A stretch of DNA of 63,305 nucleotides from Flavobacteriales bacterium (GCA_014239655.1 JAAZYM010000033.1:1-63305), one strand, 5' to 3'. Positions 46,452-57,324 are shown, counted from the stretch's first letter. Numbers and translations: made by a program. Notes: generated by a model not told the origin, from the letters alone.

Positions 46452-47420
46452 GTGCCAAAAACACTTAAAATACTTATTGTAAGGTTTAGTTCTATTGGAG
46501 ACATTGTATTGACCACTCCAGTTATTCGTTCTTTAAAACATCATTCGAACACCCAAGTTCATTTTTTAACTCAACATAGATATCATTCTATATTAACTAA
46601 TAATCCAAATGTTGATAAAGTATTTTTTTTAGGAGACTCTCTTTACCAGGTGGTTCAAGATCTAAAAGAAGAGAAATATGATTATATAATAGATCTTCAT
46701 AATAACCTAAGATCACTTTCTTTAATCTTACTAGGTACTACTATAAAAAGATATTCAAAGTCAAATTTCAAGAAGTTCATGTATATGAAATTTGGTATTA
46801 ATTGTTTAAATAACACACATGTTGTAGATAGGTATATGGATACTATTAAGTTTCTTGGAGTGAAAAATGATAACCAAGGACTTGATTATTATATTGATCC
46901 TAAAGTTGATGTAGATTTTAATATAGATCAAAGATTTGTAGCGTGGAGTATAGGTGCATCTCAAAATCAGAAGAAACTTTCGGTTAGTCAAGTTTCAGAT
47001 GTGGTATCAAAAATTGATCTTCCTATAGTATTGTTAGGAGGAGAAAATGAAAGAGAAGATGGAGAGAAAATAATTAATGAATCTAATAGAGATAACATAT
47101 TTAATTTTTGTGGTAGGCTAACTTTAGATAAATCTGCATATATAATTAAGCATTGCTTATTCTTATTAAGTAATGATACTGGGCTAATGCATATTGGGGC
47201 AGCACTACAAAAAAATATAATTTCTTTTTGGGGGTGCACTAAACCTGACATGGGTTTCTCTCCTTATGTATCTGGTGATAAATCAATTAAAATTGTGTCC
47301 TCTAAATCTAAGAGACAATGTTCTAAACATGGAAATTCATGTAGATTTACTAATGATGGTTGTATTAAACTAATTGATACTAAGGAAATATATGATGCTG
47401 TAGAAAAACTTTCTTCTTAG
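46452..47420 (+). CDS. GT9 (ADP-heptose:LPS heptosyltransferase-like) glycosyltransferase
   Basis: 322-residue GT-B enzyme of family 9, probably adding heptose or a related sugar to LPS core on the cytosolic face. Marks: ILIVRFSSIGDIVLTTPVI, VHFLTQHRY, IGASQNQKKL and the C-terminal nucleotide-sugar site LLSNDTGLMHIGAALQ with CTKPDMGFSP. The start appears to be GTG. The 3' end interlocks with the convergent thioesterase stop (TTAG). Consistent with LPS synthesis alongside kdsB in this window. Confidence 0.88.
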   Translation: MPKTLKILIVRFSSIGDIVLTTPVIRSLKHHSNTQVHFLTQHRYHSILTNNPNVDKVFFLGDSLYQVVQDLKEEKYDYIIDLHNNLRSLSLILLGTTIKRYSKSNFKKFMYMKFGINCLNNTHVVDRYMDTIKFLGVKNDNQGLDYYIDPKVDVDFNIDQRFVAWSIGASQNQKKLSVSQVSDVVSKIDLPIVLLGGENEREDGEKIINESNRDNIFNFCGRLTLDKSAYIIKHCLFLLSNDTGLMHIGAALQKNIISFWGCTKPDMGFSPYVSGDKSIKIVSSKSKRQCSKHGNSCRFTNDGCIKLIDTKEIYDAVEKLSS

Positions 47421-47926
47421 GTAAATAAAGCTTTTAGTTCAGTGGCGTCTTGAGCCTTCATCTTTCCTCCAAGAATTAATGAGAGTTGTCTTCTTCTTAA
47501 TGCACCGTCATATCTAATTTTTTCAAGCTTGGTTTCTGGTGTAACCTCTGGAACTTTAACAGGTTTCCCTAATCTACTTACTGCAACAAAAGTATAGATA
47601 GCTTCGTTACATTTTGTCTTTTCTCCAGATAAGGTGTCTTCTGCCCACACATCTAGAAAAATTTCCATAGAAGATGTGAAAGCTCTGGATATATTAGCTT
47701 CTATTGTAACAACGCTTCCTCTTGGAATGGGATTATTGAAGCTCACATTATTGACTGAGGCTGTCACAGAAGTTCTGTTTGAGTGTCTTTGTGCAGATAT
47801 TCCTGCGGTAATATCCATCCAATACATTAATCTACCCCCCATTAGATTATCAAGATTATTAGTATCATTAGGAAGCACTATTTCTGTAAGTATGGCACGA
47901 GATTCTTTTGGTGTTTTACTTTGCAT
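47417..47926 (-). CDS. Hotdog-fold acyl-CoA thioesterase (YciA/BFIT-like)
   Basis: 169 residues with a single hotdog domain: LMGGRLMYWMDITAGISAQR (helix with the catalytic Asp region), VTASVNNVSFNNPIPRGSVV and FTSSMEIFLDVWAEDTLSG. It resembles cytosolic acyl-CoA hydrolases of the YciA type. It starts four bases after the HU-SPOR gene ends, so the two may be co-transcribed. Chain-length preference unknown. Confidence 0.88.
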   Translation of the reverse strand: MQSKTPKESRAILTEIVLPNDTNNLDNLMGGRLMYWMDITAGISAQRHSNRTSVTASVNNVSFNNPIPRGSVVTIEANISRAFTSSMEIFLDVWAEDTLSGEKTKCNEAIYTFVAVSRLGKPVKVPEVTPETKLEKIRYDGALRRRQLSLILGGKMKAQDATELKALFT

Positions 47927-47930
47927 TTTA

Positions 47931-48872
47931 TTATATAGATAATATCCAAGCTGCTGGATTTTCTTTTCTTATTTTCATTAATGAGCTTAGAGCCTGTTCT
48001 TTTGTAGAGAAGTTGTCATAGCTTACTCTCATAATTTTTTTATTACTAATAATTTTAGAATTATAACTCCATCTATTAAGTTTGTTTTTTAATTTGATTG
48101 CATTTGCCTCTACACCAAACGCTCCGGCAATAATGTAATGAGTTTGTTTTAAAACAACTTTTTCTCTTTCAGGAATAACTTTCGTTATATCAGTTTTTAA
48201 TTCAGGTGTTTCTTCTATAGCTTTTGTTTCAACATCTACCTTAATATGTTTGGTATTATTTGCTGTGAATGGATTAAGATTAGCAATTTGTTTATAGATA
48301 TTATTAATCTCTTGTTGTTGGGTAATACTAATAAGTGAGATTCCAATTAAAGGGATTAGGATGGCTGCAGCTTTCATTAATCTTTTTGTGGAAAAGTTAC
48401 TTTTCTTTCTAATAATTTTTAATGACTCTTCAATAATCTCATTTTCTCTTTCTATTCTATTATGAACACTACCTTGGAAACCAAATGAATTGAGATTATA
48501 ATTAATATTTATATCTTGATTAAAAATTATTTTATTATCACTATTCAGGGTAAATAGTCCAATATTCTTAATGCGCAGAGATTTATATTTAGTTAAGTTG
48601 GTTTTGCTTATTTCAACAAATTTTAATAATTCTTCTTTTGCTTTTTCTTGTGATATTTCCTCAGATTGAGCAATATGATTGATTAATAATCCATCATTTT
48701 CAACTAATTGTGTGTTAAAAAGGATTGATTTATTTGGAGGTGATAGCAGTCCAGTTTTTCTATTAAGTTTAGATGTGGTATTGCTACCGACAAATCCCCC
48801 AAAACCCATAACTATCACACAATCATGAGTATATAATAGCTGGGAAATATAATGCTCAATAGTTTTCACCAT
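47931..48872 (-). CDS. HU-CCDC81-like plus SPOR domain membrane protein
   Basis: 313 residues. The N-terminal 140 residues match the two prokaryotic CCDC81-type HU domains (IEHYISQLLYTHDCVIVMG, GFGGFVGSNTTSKLNRKTG), which are HU-fold modules. One transmembrane helix follows (about 172-185, AAAILIPLIGISLISI), then a linker and a C-terminal SPOR domain (HYIIAGAFGVEANAIKLKNK) that should bind denuded peptidoglycan in the periplasm. The design bridges cytosol and septal wall. A -7 element ends four bases before the ATG, predicting a leaderless message. Confidence 0.88.
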   Translation of the reverse strand: MVKTIEHYISQLLYTHDCVIVMGFGGFVGSNTTSKLNRKTGLLSPPNKSILFNTQLVENDGLLINHIAQSEEISQEKAKEELLKFVEISKTNLTKYKSLRIKNIGLFTLNSDNKIIFNQDININYNLNSFGFQGSVHNRIERENEIIEESLKIIRKKSNFSTKRLMKAAAILIPLIGISLISITQQQEINNIYKQIANLNPFTANNTKHIKVDVETKAIEETPELKTDITKVIPEREKVVLKQTHYIIAGAFGVEANAIKLKNKLNRWSYNSKIISNKKIMRVSYDNFSTKEQALSSLMKIRKENPAAWILSI

Positions 48873-48876
48873 ACTA

Positions 48877-48884
48877 CAAACATA
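48877..48884 (-). promoter_or_regulatory. -7 promoter element for HU-SPOR gene (leaderless spacing)
   Basis: The minus strand reads TATGTTTG, identical to the padR element, with four bases before the ATG. The predicted transcription start falls on the start codon. Confidence 0.6.
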
Positions 48885-48908
48885 GTTAATTTATATTATC
48901 TTTAGAGC

Positions 48909-51900
48909 ATGAAAAAACAGCTTTTATTTTTACTTCTTTTTAGTTTAAGTTTTGTTGCAAAACCTCAAGATTACATCTCTATAAAATCTGGGAAAATAGA
49001 TTACACAAAGAATTTTCAGCTTGATATTTCTCAAGAAAACAATTACTGTTTCTTAGTTTTCAATGAGCTCCCTACAGAACCTCAGAAAGAAATTATTGAG
49101 CAATTAGGGATTCGGTTTTTAGAATATTTACCAAGGAATACTTTTGTAGTAAATATGCCTCAGAACTTCAATCCAATACTATTAGATCCATTTGGTGTAA
49201 TAAATTTATTTAATGTCCATCCGGATAATAAATTAGATCCGAAAATTCAAAATGGTGTTTATCCAGATTGGGCATTAAAAGAAGATAGATTATCGATTAA
49301 AGTTTTATTTTACAGAGATGTTGATTTTAATCTTTTGGATAATATATTAGGATCATTCGATTATCAATTAGATTATACAAGAACTATAAGTAAAAGTATC
49401 TCAATAACTATTAATACTAGTAATTTAGAAGATTTTATAAATATTAATGAGGTGTGGTATATAGAACCAATTGACCCTCCTTCTGTTGCTGAAAATAAAA
49501 CAGCAAGAACCCTACATAGGTCTAATGCTATTAACACAAATTATGCTAGCGGGGCTCATTATAATGGAGAAGGGATTAACATAATGATGCAGGATGACGG
49601 ATTAGTAGGACCACATATTGATAGGCAAGGAAGATTAGATCAGTCATTTTGTATTGGTTGTAGTTCAAATATAAATAATGATCATGGTGATCATGTCTCA
49701 GGAACTATTATGGGAGCTGGAAATCTTGATCCCATAGCTAAAGGAATGGCTGATGGCTCATTCTTATATGTATTTAGTAGTAGTAATAATAATTATGATG
49801 ATGTGCCTACTATCTATCAAAATAATGATGTAATTATCACATCAAAGTCATATAGTAATGGCTGTAATGCTGGATACACTTCCTTAGCAAAGGATTTAGA
49901 TGAACAGATTAATCTTTATCCTTCATTAACTCATGTTTTTTCTGCTGGAAATAATGGAACTTCAGACTGTGGTTACGGAGCTGGTTCTGGTTGGGGCAAT
50001 GTAACTGGTGGTCATAAACAAGCTAAGAATGTTATATGTGTTGCAAATCTTACTCAGATAAGTAATCTTGCAGGATCTTCTAGTAGGGGCCCAGCTGCTG
50101 ATGGAAGAATAAAACCAGATGTAGGCGCTAAAGGAACTTCAGTAAATTCAACACTTCCAGGAAATACATATGATAGTTTTACAGGAACTTCTATGGCCTG
50201 CCCTGGAGTAGCTGGGTGTATGGCGCAATTATATCAAGCTTATAAAGAGCTCAATGGAAATATAAATCCTCCTTCAGCTCTTATGAAATGTATAGTACTA
50301 AATTCTGCTGATGATCTTGGAAATCCAGGCCCCGATTTTAAATATGGATGGGGAGAAATAAATGTTATGCGAGGGTTAAATATTTTAGAGGAAGGTAATT
50401 ATCAATCAGGCGCTATTTCACAAGCATCTTCTAATAATCATGATATTATTATTCCAAATGGTATAAAAGAAATGAAGATAATGGTATATTGGCATGATAA
50501 GGAAGCTAGCACATCTTCTACTATTGCATTAGTAAATAATCTAGATATACAACTTGCTACTCCTCTTGGCAATACTATTAGTCCTTGGGTATTAGACCCA
50601 ACACCAAATTCTTTGCTTCTTGATTCAGATGCAGTTAGAGGAATCGACAGTCTAAATAATATGGAGCAGATTACTATTAAAGATCCTGTTCCAGGAACAT
50701 ATAATTTATTAGTTAATGGCACAAGTGTTCCTTTTGGTCCTCAAGAATATTGGCTGACATATGAATTGTTTTCTGATGATATTCAGCTAACATATCCAAT
50801 TGGAGGAGAGGGATTAGTGCCTGGAGAATATGAGATTATTAGATGGGATGCCCCTGAGGATAATACTCCATTTATGTTAGAGTATACTCTTGATGATGGT
50901 ATTTCATGGACAACTATTACTACAGCTACAAGCGTGAATGCAAATTATTATCATTGGAGTATACCAAGTTTAATAAATGGATTGCCATATGCTACAAATC
51001 AAGCAAGAATAAGAATTAGTAGAAATGGAGTCGTAGATGAGAGTGACACAAATTTTACAATTATAGATGTTCCTGATGTGACTGTTGATTGGATTTGTCC
51101 AGACTCTATATATGTTATATGGGATACTGTTGCTGGAGCGACAGCATATGAAGTGAGTATGCTTGGACAAAAATATATGGATTCTATTACTACTGTTTTT
51201 GCCAATGGAAATCCAACCCAATCCGCACTTATAATAAACCCTAATCCTTTGATATTTGATTCATGGTTCTCGGTTAGTGAAAAATATAATGGAAATAATG
51301 GAAGAAGGGATATTGCTATCAATGCACAACCAATAAATAGTAGTTGTATGGCACCTCCAATTGCTTCTTTTATAGTTTCAGATTCAATTTCTTGTTCTGG
51401 AACAGTGATCTTTGAAGATGATAGTTACGGTCAGCCAAATAGTTGGAACTGGGATTTTGGTGATGGTAATAGTTCGAGCTTACAGAATCCTACACACTTG
51501 TATACACTTGAAGGGACTTATGATGTTTCTTTACATGTTTCAAATTCATTAGGACAAGATTCGATTATCTTGATGTCGGTTGTATTGGTTGATTTTTCAG
51601 ATCCGCCTATCACTTTTAATGATACATCATACATATCTCCTTCAACTTTTACATTAACATCAACAGGAAATTCTGTAGATTGGTATTCAGACACATTAGG
51701 ATCCTCTTCTATAGCAACAGGGCAGATATTTACAACTCCATTATTGTTTAATAACACAACGTTTTATGCAAGAGAAAATGGCGGTCCTATAATAATCGGG
51801 GGGCCAATTGATAATAATATTGGCGGAGGAAATTTTTATAATAATGATAGACATATATATATTGATTGTTTTAAAGATTCTAGATTAGTTTCTGCTGATG

Positions 51901-52502
51901 TATATGCAGGAACAAGTCATAATATTACTTTTGAATTAAGAGATAATAACAGCCAGGTTATTGAAGACACAACGATTTTAGTACAGACGGGACTTAATGT
52001 TCTGGAATTAAACTTTGAGATACCAGTAATGAATGATTTAGAGCTTGGTGTAGGTGGTTCTGGCGCATATCTATTTAGAAATACATCCGGTGCCACTTAT
52101 CCTTATTTAATAGGAAACCTAGCAAATATAACTGGGCATAATTCGCCATATCCAGGGGACACTAATTATCATTACTTTTTTTATAATTTAAAAATACAGG
52201 AAACATGTCTTTCTAACTATGCTCCTGCTCAAGCAGTCTTTGTGTTGCCGTCTAATTTAGATAACGAAGAAAACTATGGCGTAAATATTTATCCTAATCC
52301 AGTAAGTGATCAAGTTTTTATTGTTTCAGAAGAGGATATTGAACAGATTAAAATATATGATGTTAGTGGAAGATTGTGTTTTGTTAATTCAGATACAAAG
52401 AGGGATATTTTAATTGATGTTAGTGAATTTGCTCATGGAATATATACAATCAATATTATTAGCAACATAAAGTCATATGTTTCTAAATTAGTTGTCGAAT
52501 AA
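48909..52502 (+). CDS. T9SS-secreted subtilisin-like serine protease (S8) with PKD domain
   Basis: 1197 residues: signal peptide (to about 19), a long N-terminal prodomain-like region to about 190, then an S8 catalytic domain with triad D229 (MMQDDG), H259 (DHGDHVSGTIMG) and S428 (GTSMACPGVAG), oxyanion Asn in FSAGNNGTSD, a P-domain-like region to about 640, Fn-like repeats, a PKD domain (about 825-895: NWDFGDGNSSSLQNPTHLY), and a type A T9SS tail (IYPNPVSDQVFIVSE). An extracellular protease of this size could supply glycopeptides to the N-glycan enzymes; that link is inference. It ends two bases before the convergent kdsB stop. Confidence 0.92.
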   Translation: MKKQLLFLLLFSLSFVAKPQDYISIKSGKIDYTKNFQLDISQENNYCFLVFNELPTEPQKEIIEQLGIRFLEYLPRNTFVVNMPQNFNPILLDPFGVINLFNVHPDNKLDPKIQNGVYPDWALKEDRLSIKVLFYRDVDFNLLDNILGSFDYQLDYTRTISKSISITINTSNLEDFININEVWYIEPIDPPSVAENKTARTLHRSNAINTNYASGAHYNGEGINIMMQDDGLVGPHIDRQGRLDQSFCIGCSSNINNDHGDHVSGTIMGAGNLDPIAKGMADGSFLYVFSSSNNNYDDVPTIYQNNDVIITSKSYSNGCNAGYTSLAKDLDEQINLYPSLTHVFSAGNNGTSDCGYGAGSGWGNVTGGHKQAKNVICVANLTQISNLAGSSSRGPAADGRIKPDVGAKGTSVNSTLPGNTYDSFTGTSMACPGVAGCMAQLYQAYKELNGNINPPSALMKCIVLNSADDLGNPGPDFKYGWGEINVMRGLNILEEGNYQSGAISQASSNNHDIIIPNGIKEMKIMVYWHDKEASTSSTIALVNNLDIQLATPLGNTISPWVLDPTPNSLLLDSDAVRGIDSLNNMEQITIKDPVPGTYNLLVNGTSVPFGPQEYWLTYELFSDDIQLTYPIGGEGLVPGEYEIIRWDAPEDNTPFMLEYTLDDGISWTTITTATSVNANYYHWSIPSLINGLPYATNQARIRISRNGVVDESDTNFTIIDVPDVTVDWICPDSIYVIWDTVAGATAYEVSMLGQKYMDSITTVFANGNPTQSALIINPNPLIFDSWFSVSEKYNGNNGRRDIAINAQPINSSCMAPPIASFIVSDSISCSGTVIFEDDSYGQPNSWNWDFGDGNSSSLQNPTHLYTLEGTYDVSLHVSNSLGQDSIILMSVVLVDFSDPPITFNDTSYISPSTFTLTSTGNSVDWYSDTLGSSSIATGQIFTTPLLFNNTTFYARENGGPIIIGGPIDNNIGGGNFYNNDRHIYIDCFKDSRLVSADVYAGTSHNITFELRDNNSQVIEDTTILVQTGLNVLELNFEIPVMNDLELGVGGSGAYLFRNTSGATYPYLIGNLANITGHNSPYPGDTNYHYFFYNLKIQETCLSNYAPAQAVFVLPSNLDNEENYGVNIYPNPVSDQVFIVSEEDIEQIKIYDVSGRLCFVNSDTKRDILIDVSEFAHGIYTINIISNIKSYVSKLVVE

Positions 52503-52504
52503 TG

Positions 52505-53221
52505 TTAAGTTAGTTTTTCCGAGTGATGTTCTAATAAATCATCCAGATCTTCTTGGGCATCTATTGAGACACTATCTTGTTCTGTTACGACAACTTTAAT
52601 CTTATAATTATTATCTAACCATCTTAGCTGTTCTAGTTTGTGTTTAAGCTCATTTTCTGTAGTATCTAGACGACAAATTCTGTTAAGAGTATTTTGCTTA
52701 AATCCATATACTCCAATATGTTTGTATAAGAAAGAATTATCTTTATTTGCAGATCTGTAAAAGTTGGTGGCTATCATGTCTGAGTTGAAATTTACTTTCA
52801 CAGTATTTGTGTTCTGAGCTTCTTTAGATGTTATTTTCTTAGCAAGAGTTATTATTTCTTCCGAACCTTGGCTAAAAGATGTAATAATCTGAGTAATTTG
52901 GTTAGGATCTATTAATGGCTCATCACCTTGAATGTTAATTACAAGATCGTATTCTTTTTTTAGTTTTTCAGCAACTTCATTACATCTTTCTGTTCCAGAA
53001 ATATGTGTGTTACGGGTCATCATTACATAACCTTTGAATGATTCTACATGTTTATATATCTTAAGATCATCAGTAGCAATTATTACATCATTGATGTCTT
53101 TACATTTTTTTACTTGTTCGTAAACCCTTTGGATCATACTTTTGCCATTAATGTCAATTAATGGTTTTTCAGCTAATCTTGTAGAATTCAGTCTAGCAGG
53201 AATTATTGCAAGGCTTCTCAT
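52505..53221 (-). CDS. kdsB: 3-deoxy-manno-octulosonate cytidylyltransferase
   Basis: Activates Kdo as CMP-Kdo for lipid A-core synthesis. Marks: IIPARLNSTRLAEKPLIDI, MIQRVYEQ, VIATDD, NIQGDEPLIDP and KHIGVYGF. At 238 residues it is normal. It starts one base after the TonB-receptor gene stops, an unexpected partner that is probably only compaction. Confidence 0.95.
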   Translation of the reverse strand: MRSLAIIPARLNSTRLAEKPLIDINGKSMIQRVYEQVKKCKDINDVIIATDDLKIYKHVESFKGYVMMTRNTHISGTERCNEVAEKLKKEYDLVINIQGDEPLIDPNQITQIITSFSQGSEEIITLAKKITSKEAQNTNTVKVNFNSDMIATNFYRSANKDNSFLYKHIGVYGFKQNTLNRICRLDTTENELKHKLEQLRWLDNNYKIKVVVTEQDSVSIDAQEDLDDLLEHHSEKLT

Positions 53222-53222
53222 A

Positions 53223-55622
53223 TTATATTTTAAGACTTAATTGTAAGGCAATTGTTCTTTGGGGTCGCATATCTGCTGGTCTGCTCATATATTCTCTATT
53301 AAATATATTATTTACTATTAAACTGAGTTTAGCGTCTTCATTAAGGTTATACCCTGCTCTAATATCAAAAATAAGATCTCCATTACTAAATTTTTCTCTA
53401 GCTTCATTTATTCCTGGTATTAATTCTTGATTGAGCCATTCATCGGTAAACACCTTATCTATATTTCTCATAAAGTCATTATACCTTACACTTGTTCCTA
53501 ATATATAGTCTTCATTTATTATAAATTCTGCATCAATCTTAGCGATATGCTGATATCGGTATTTTAATATAGAAGGGTCTGAACTTGAATTTGAATATGT
53601 TAACTCTGGACCGATTAATTCTCCATTGATTAATACCTGTCCTATACTTTCTGTATATACTTCATCAGGATTCATAACTATAGGATTCATATATGTATAT
53701 CCACCAATTAGATTAATTATTAAGTCGTTATTTATTTTCCCCTGACCGTTAACACTTAATTCAATACCACTTATTTGGGTTTCACCTATATTCACTGATT
53801 TGAATCCCAAACCATATAGTGGCATAGTCAGAGGGTCTCCCCATTGCCCAAATGTAAACTCCATCATATCATAATATTTCATTATAAAAGCAGCAACATC
53901 AATAAAACCTACCCACTTATTTATTTTAATAGCCTGTTTAATTCCAAGCTCTGCACTCCATCCTGTTTCTGGTTTTAAATCTGGGTTAGCATATATTTCG
54001 ATTCCTGACGCATTTGTTGATACAAATAACTCAGCCATTGACGGAAAACGATATCCTTGCCCCCATGATGTTCTGATAAATGTTGATTTACCTAGTTGAT
54101 AGTTTAGGCCAGCTCTAAACACTGGACTTCCTGTTGCAAAATGATCAATTGAGTCTCCATCAATTACGTGTTTTGTTTCAGAGTCTAAGCTAAAATATTC
54201 ATATCTAGCACCAGTGGAAATATTAAGATTACCTATTTTTTTATCTATTTGGCTATAGAGAGCATGATTTCTTCTGTAGTTTTCCCCTTGAAACACTTCT
54301 GCTCTTGCAAAAATAATTTCATTAGTACTACCAGTTGTAAAGCTTAAATTATATTTCTCTATATTTTTCTGCCAACGATAATCACTATAGTAAGATTTTG
54401 ATGTGTTATCTTGATTCAGCAGGCTATCTAATGACTCGTTATCATTAATAACTTTTAGATACCTAGTCCTAAATGAATGTCTATTATTTCCTTTTATGTA
54501 CGTTATGTATGGATCAATATTATATGAATCTCCACTGGTGGTTGTTACATCATTATCTAGAGCTATATATGCCCTGTCCAAACCATCCCAAATAAGAACC
54601 GAAGCTGTTGATTGGAAAAGGGAGTTTGCATTTACACCATAACTTAGTCCTTTGATTTTTTTACTCTTATATTGAGAATTAAGATTAAATCTTTTTCTGT
54701 CAGTTGTTTCATTTAATCTGTATCCATCATCTTGAAAAATATTACCTCCAAAAGAAAGGTCTAGATTATCTAGTTTTAAGGATTGCAGGAACTCTATTCC
54801 TTTAAAAGACCTTCTTTTATCTCCATACCAATTTAATGCAGCTCTTTTTGCGAAATCAATTACGCCAAAGTTCATATTTACTTTTGTGAAGCCAGGTTTA
54901 GGATTTTTATCTATCTCTGGTTGTTTGGGATACGATGTTCTAATATTTACTATACCATTTAATGCAGATGATCCATATAGAGCTGAAGATGCTCCTTTAA
55001 TTATTTCTACTTGATTAATGTTTTCGGTAGCTATTAAGTCCCATTGTACCTGACCAGCATCTCCAGAAATTAGAGGAATATCATCAACTAAGACAAGAAC
55101 TCTAGTTCCAGCACCATAGCTCCAGCCACTTCCCCCTCTAATATTTGCTTGTCCATCTGTAATATTTAATCCTGGGATTTGCTCCATTGCTGTCTGGATA
55201 TTTGAAGAGTTTTTATTTTCAATAAAATTTGGTTTTATAACTTCCATAGAGACTGTTGTTTCTTCTATTCGTTGATTAAATTTTCCAGCAGAGACTACAA
55301 CAGTATTTAATTGTTCTGAAGATGGAGTTAAGGAAATGTTATATGTTAATCTAGTTTCTGAGGACACATTAATTTCTTTTGTTAAATCTTGATATCCTAT
55401 ATATTTATATGTTATTTGGTGCTTTCCATAGGGAAGCTCTAATGCATATTTTCCATCTATATCTGTAGCAGTTCCTTTCTTAGTTACTATAATATTAACC
55501 CCAACAAGAGTCTCTTTAGTATTTTTATCTATAACTGTTCCTAAGATAGTAATTTTTCTATCCTGTGCCTTTGTTGTACTAGATATAATACAGATTAAAA
55601 AAAATACAAATACTTTCTTCAC
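53223..55622 (-). CDS. TonB-dependent outer-membrane receptor
   Basis: 799 residues: signal peptide (ends TKAQ), an N-terminal carboxypeptidase-regulatory-like domain (about 23-105: ILGTVIDKNTKETLVGVNII ... KYALELPYGKHQITYKYIG), a plug domain (about 115-235: NIRGGSGWSYGAGTRVLVLV, INQVEIIKGASSALYGSSAL) and a 22-strand barrel ending ALQLSLKI. A TonB box is not obvious. There is no adjacent SusD-like lipoprotein, so this is not a classical Sus pair; it is closer to siderophore, vitamin or metal receptors. Substrate unknown. Confidence 0.92.
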   Translation of the reverse strand: MKKVFVFFLICIISSTTKAQDRKITILGTVIDKNTKETLVGVNIIVTKKGTATDIDGKYALELPYGKHQITYKYIGYQDLTKEINVSSETRLTYNISLTPSSEQLNTVVVSAGKFNQRIEETTVSMEVIKPNFIENKNSSNIQTAMEQIPGLNITDGQANIRGGSGWSYGAGTRVLVLVDDIPLISGDAGQVQWDLIATENINQVEIIKGASSALYGSSALNGIVNIRTSYPKQPEIDKNPKPGFTKVNMNFGVIDFAKRAALNWYGDKRRSFKGIEFLQSLKLDNLDLSFGGNIFQDDGYRLNETTDRKRFNLNSQYKSKKIKGLSYGVNANSLFQSTASVLIWDGLDRAYIALDNDVTTTSGDSYNIDPYITYIKGNNRHSFRTRYLKVINDNESLDSLLNQDNTSKSYYSDYRWQKNIEKYNLSFTTGSTNEIIFARAEVFQGENYRRNHALYSQIDKKIGNLNISTGARYEYFSLDSETKHVIDGDSIDHFATGSPVFRAGLNYQLGKSTFIRTSWGQGYRFPSMAELFVSTNASGIEIYANPDLKPETGWSAELGIKQAIKINKWVGFIDVAAFIMKYYDMMEFTFGQWGDPLTMPLYGLGFKSVNIGETQISGIELSVNGQGKINNDLIINLIGGYTYMNPIVMNPDEVYTESIGQVLINGELIGPELTYSNSSSDPSILKYRYQHIAKIDAEFIINEDYILGTSVRYNDFMRNIDKVFTDEWLNQELIPGINEAREKFSNGDLIFDIRAGYNLNEDAKLSLIVNNIFNREYMSRPADMRPQRTIALQLSLKI

Positions 55623-55646
55623 TATACTTAATTTATAAAACCACTA

Positions 55647-55654
55647 CAAATATA
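55647..55654 (-). promoter_or_regulatory. -7 promoter element for the TonB receptor gene
   Basis: The minus strand reads TATATTTG (TAnnTTTG), 24 bp before the ATG. No clear -33 is seen. Confidence 0.5.
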
Positions 55655-55702
55655 AAAAACGAAAATGGATGCCTTTAAGGATGGCTTTTTATAAAAAAAA
55701 TA

Positions 55703-55710
55703 TACATTTG
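55703..55710 (+). promoter_or_regulatory. -7 promoter element for gdhA
   Basis: TACATTTG matches TAnnTTTG, 39 bp before the ATG. Just upstream is an imperfect 12-bp direct repeat (GGATGCCTTTAA, GGATGGCTTTTT) starting at about 55667 that could be a regulator site. Confidence 0.55.
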
Positions 55711-55728
55711 CGAAGGTTATTTAATTAA

Positions 55729-57084
<1,356 letters not shown>

Positions 57085-57138
57085 TGTTACTTCTCAAATT
57101 TTTAACCAACCGTTTTAAATCGATAGGTTCAAACCTAA

Positions 57139-57324
57139 AATCTTCTAATAATTTTTCTAGTAGAAAAAACTCCTATAAAATTACCATATGCTAAAATTAC
57201 TAATCTAAAAGATATGGGTTATGAAACTTTTTATGAATCAGGAGATGCTATATTTAGATTCTATAAGAATGGAATGCTACATATATGTAGTGATGGCCCT
57301 GTTTCTGTTTGGCAAAAACAATAA
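57139..57324 (+). pseudogene. Short open frame, possible small gene or gene remnant
   Basis: An uninterrupted frame that encodes a protein-like tail: VEKTPIKLPYAKITNLKD, then MGYETFYESGDAIFRFYKNG, then a short end ...SVWQKQ and TAA 13 bp before kbl. The only ATG in a good position is at 57214, giving 36 residues; the coding-like signal extends upstream of it without a normal start, which suggests a decayed gene or a non-ATG start. No family recognised. Confidence 0.35.
57152..57168. repeat. Perfect 8-bp inverted repeat after gdhA
   Basis: TTTTTCTA and TAGAAAAA flank a single G. A second inverted repeat (TAGGTT..AACCTA, 57124-57137) lies just before it. They may form part of the gdhA 3' end or cruciform-prone DNA; the one-base loop makes an RNA hairpin terminator unlikely without an opened loop. 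Confidence 0.4.

Noticed and set aside
57152-57168. Intrinsic terminator for gdhA
   Set aside because: The palindrome has a one-base loop and a pure A/T-rich stem, and the following bases are not a T-run on the plus strand; kept only as a repeat.
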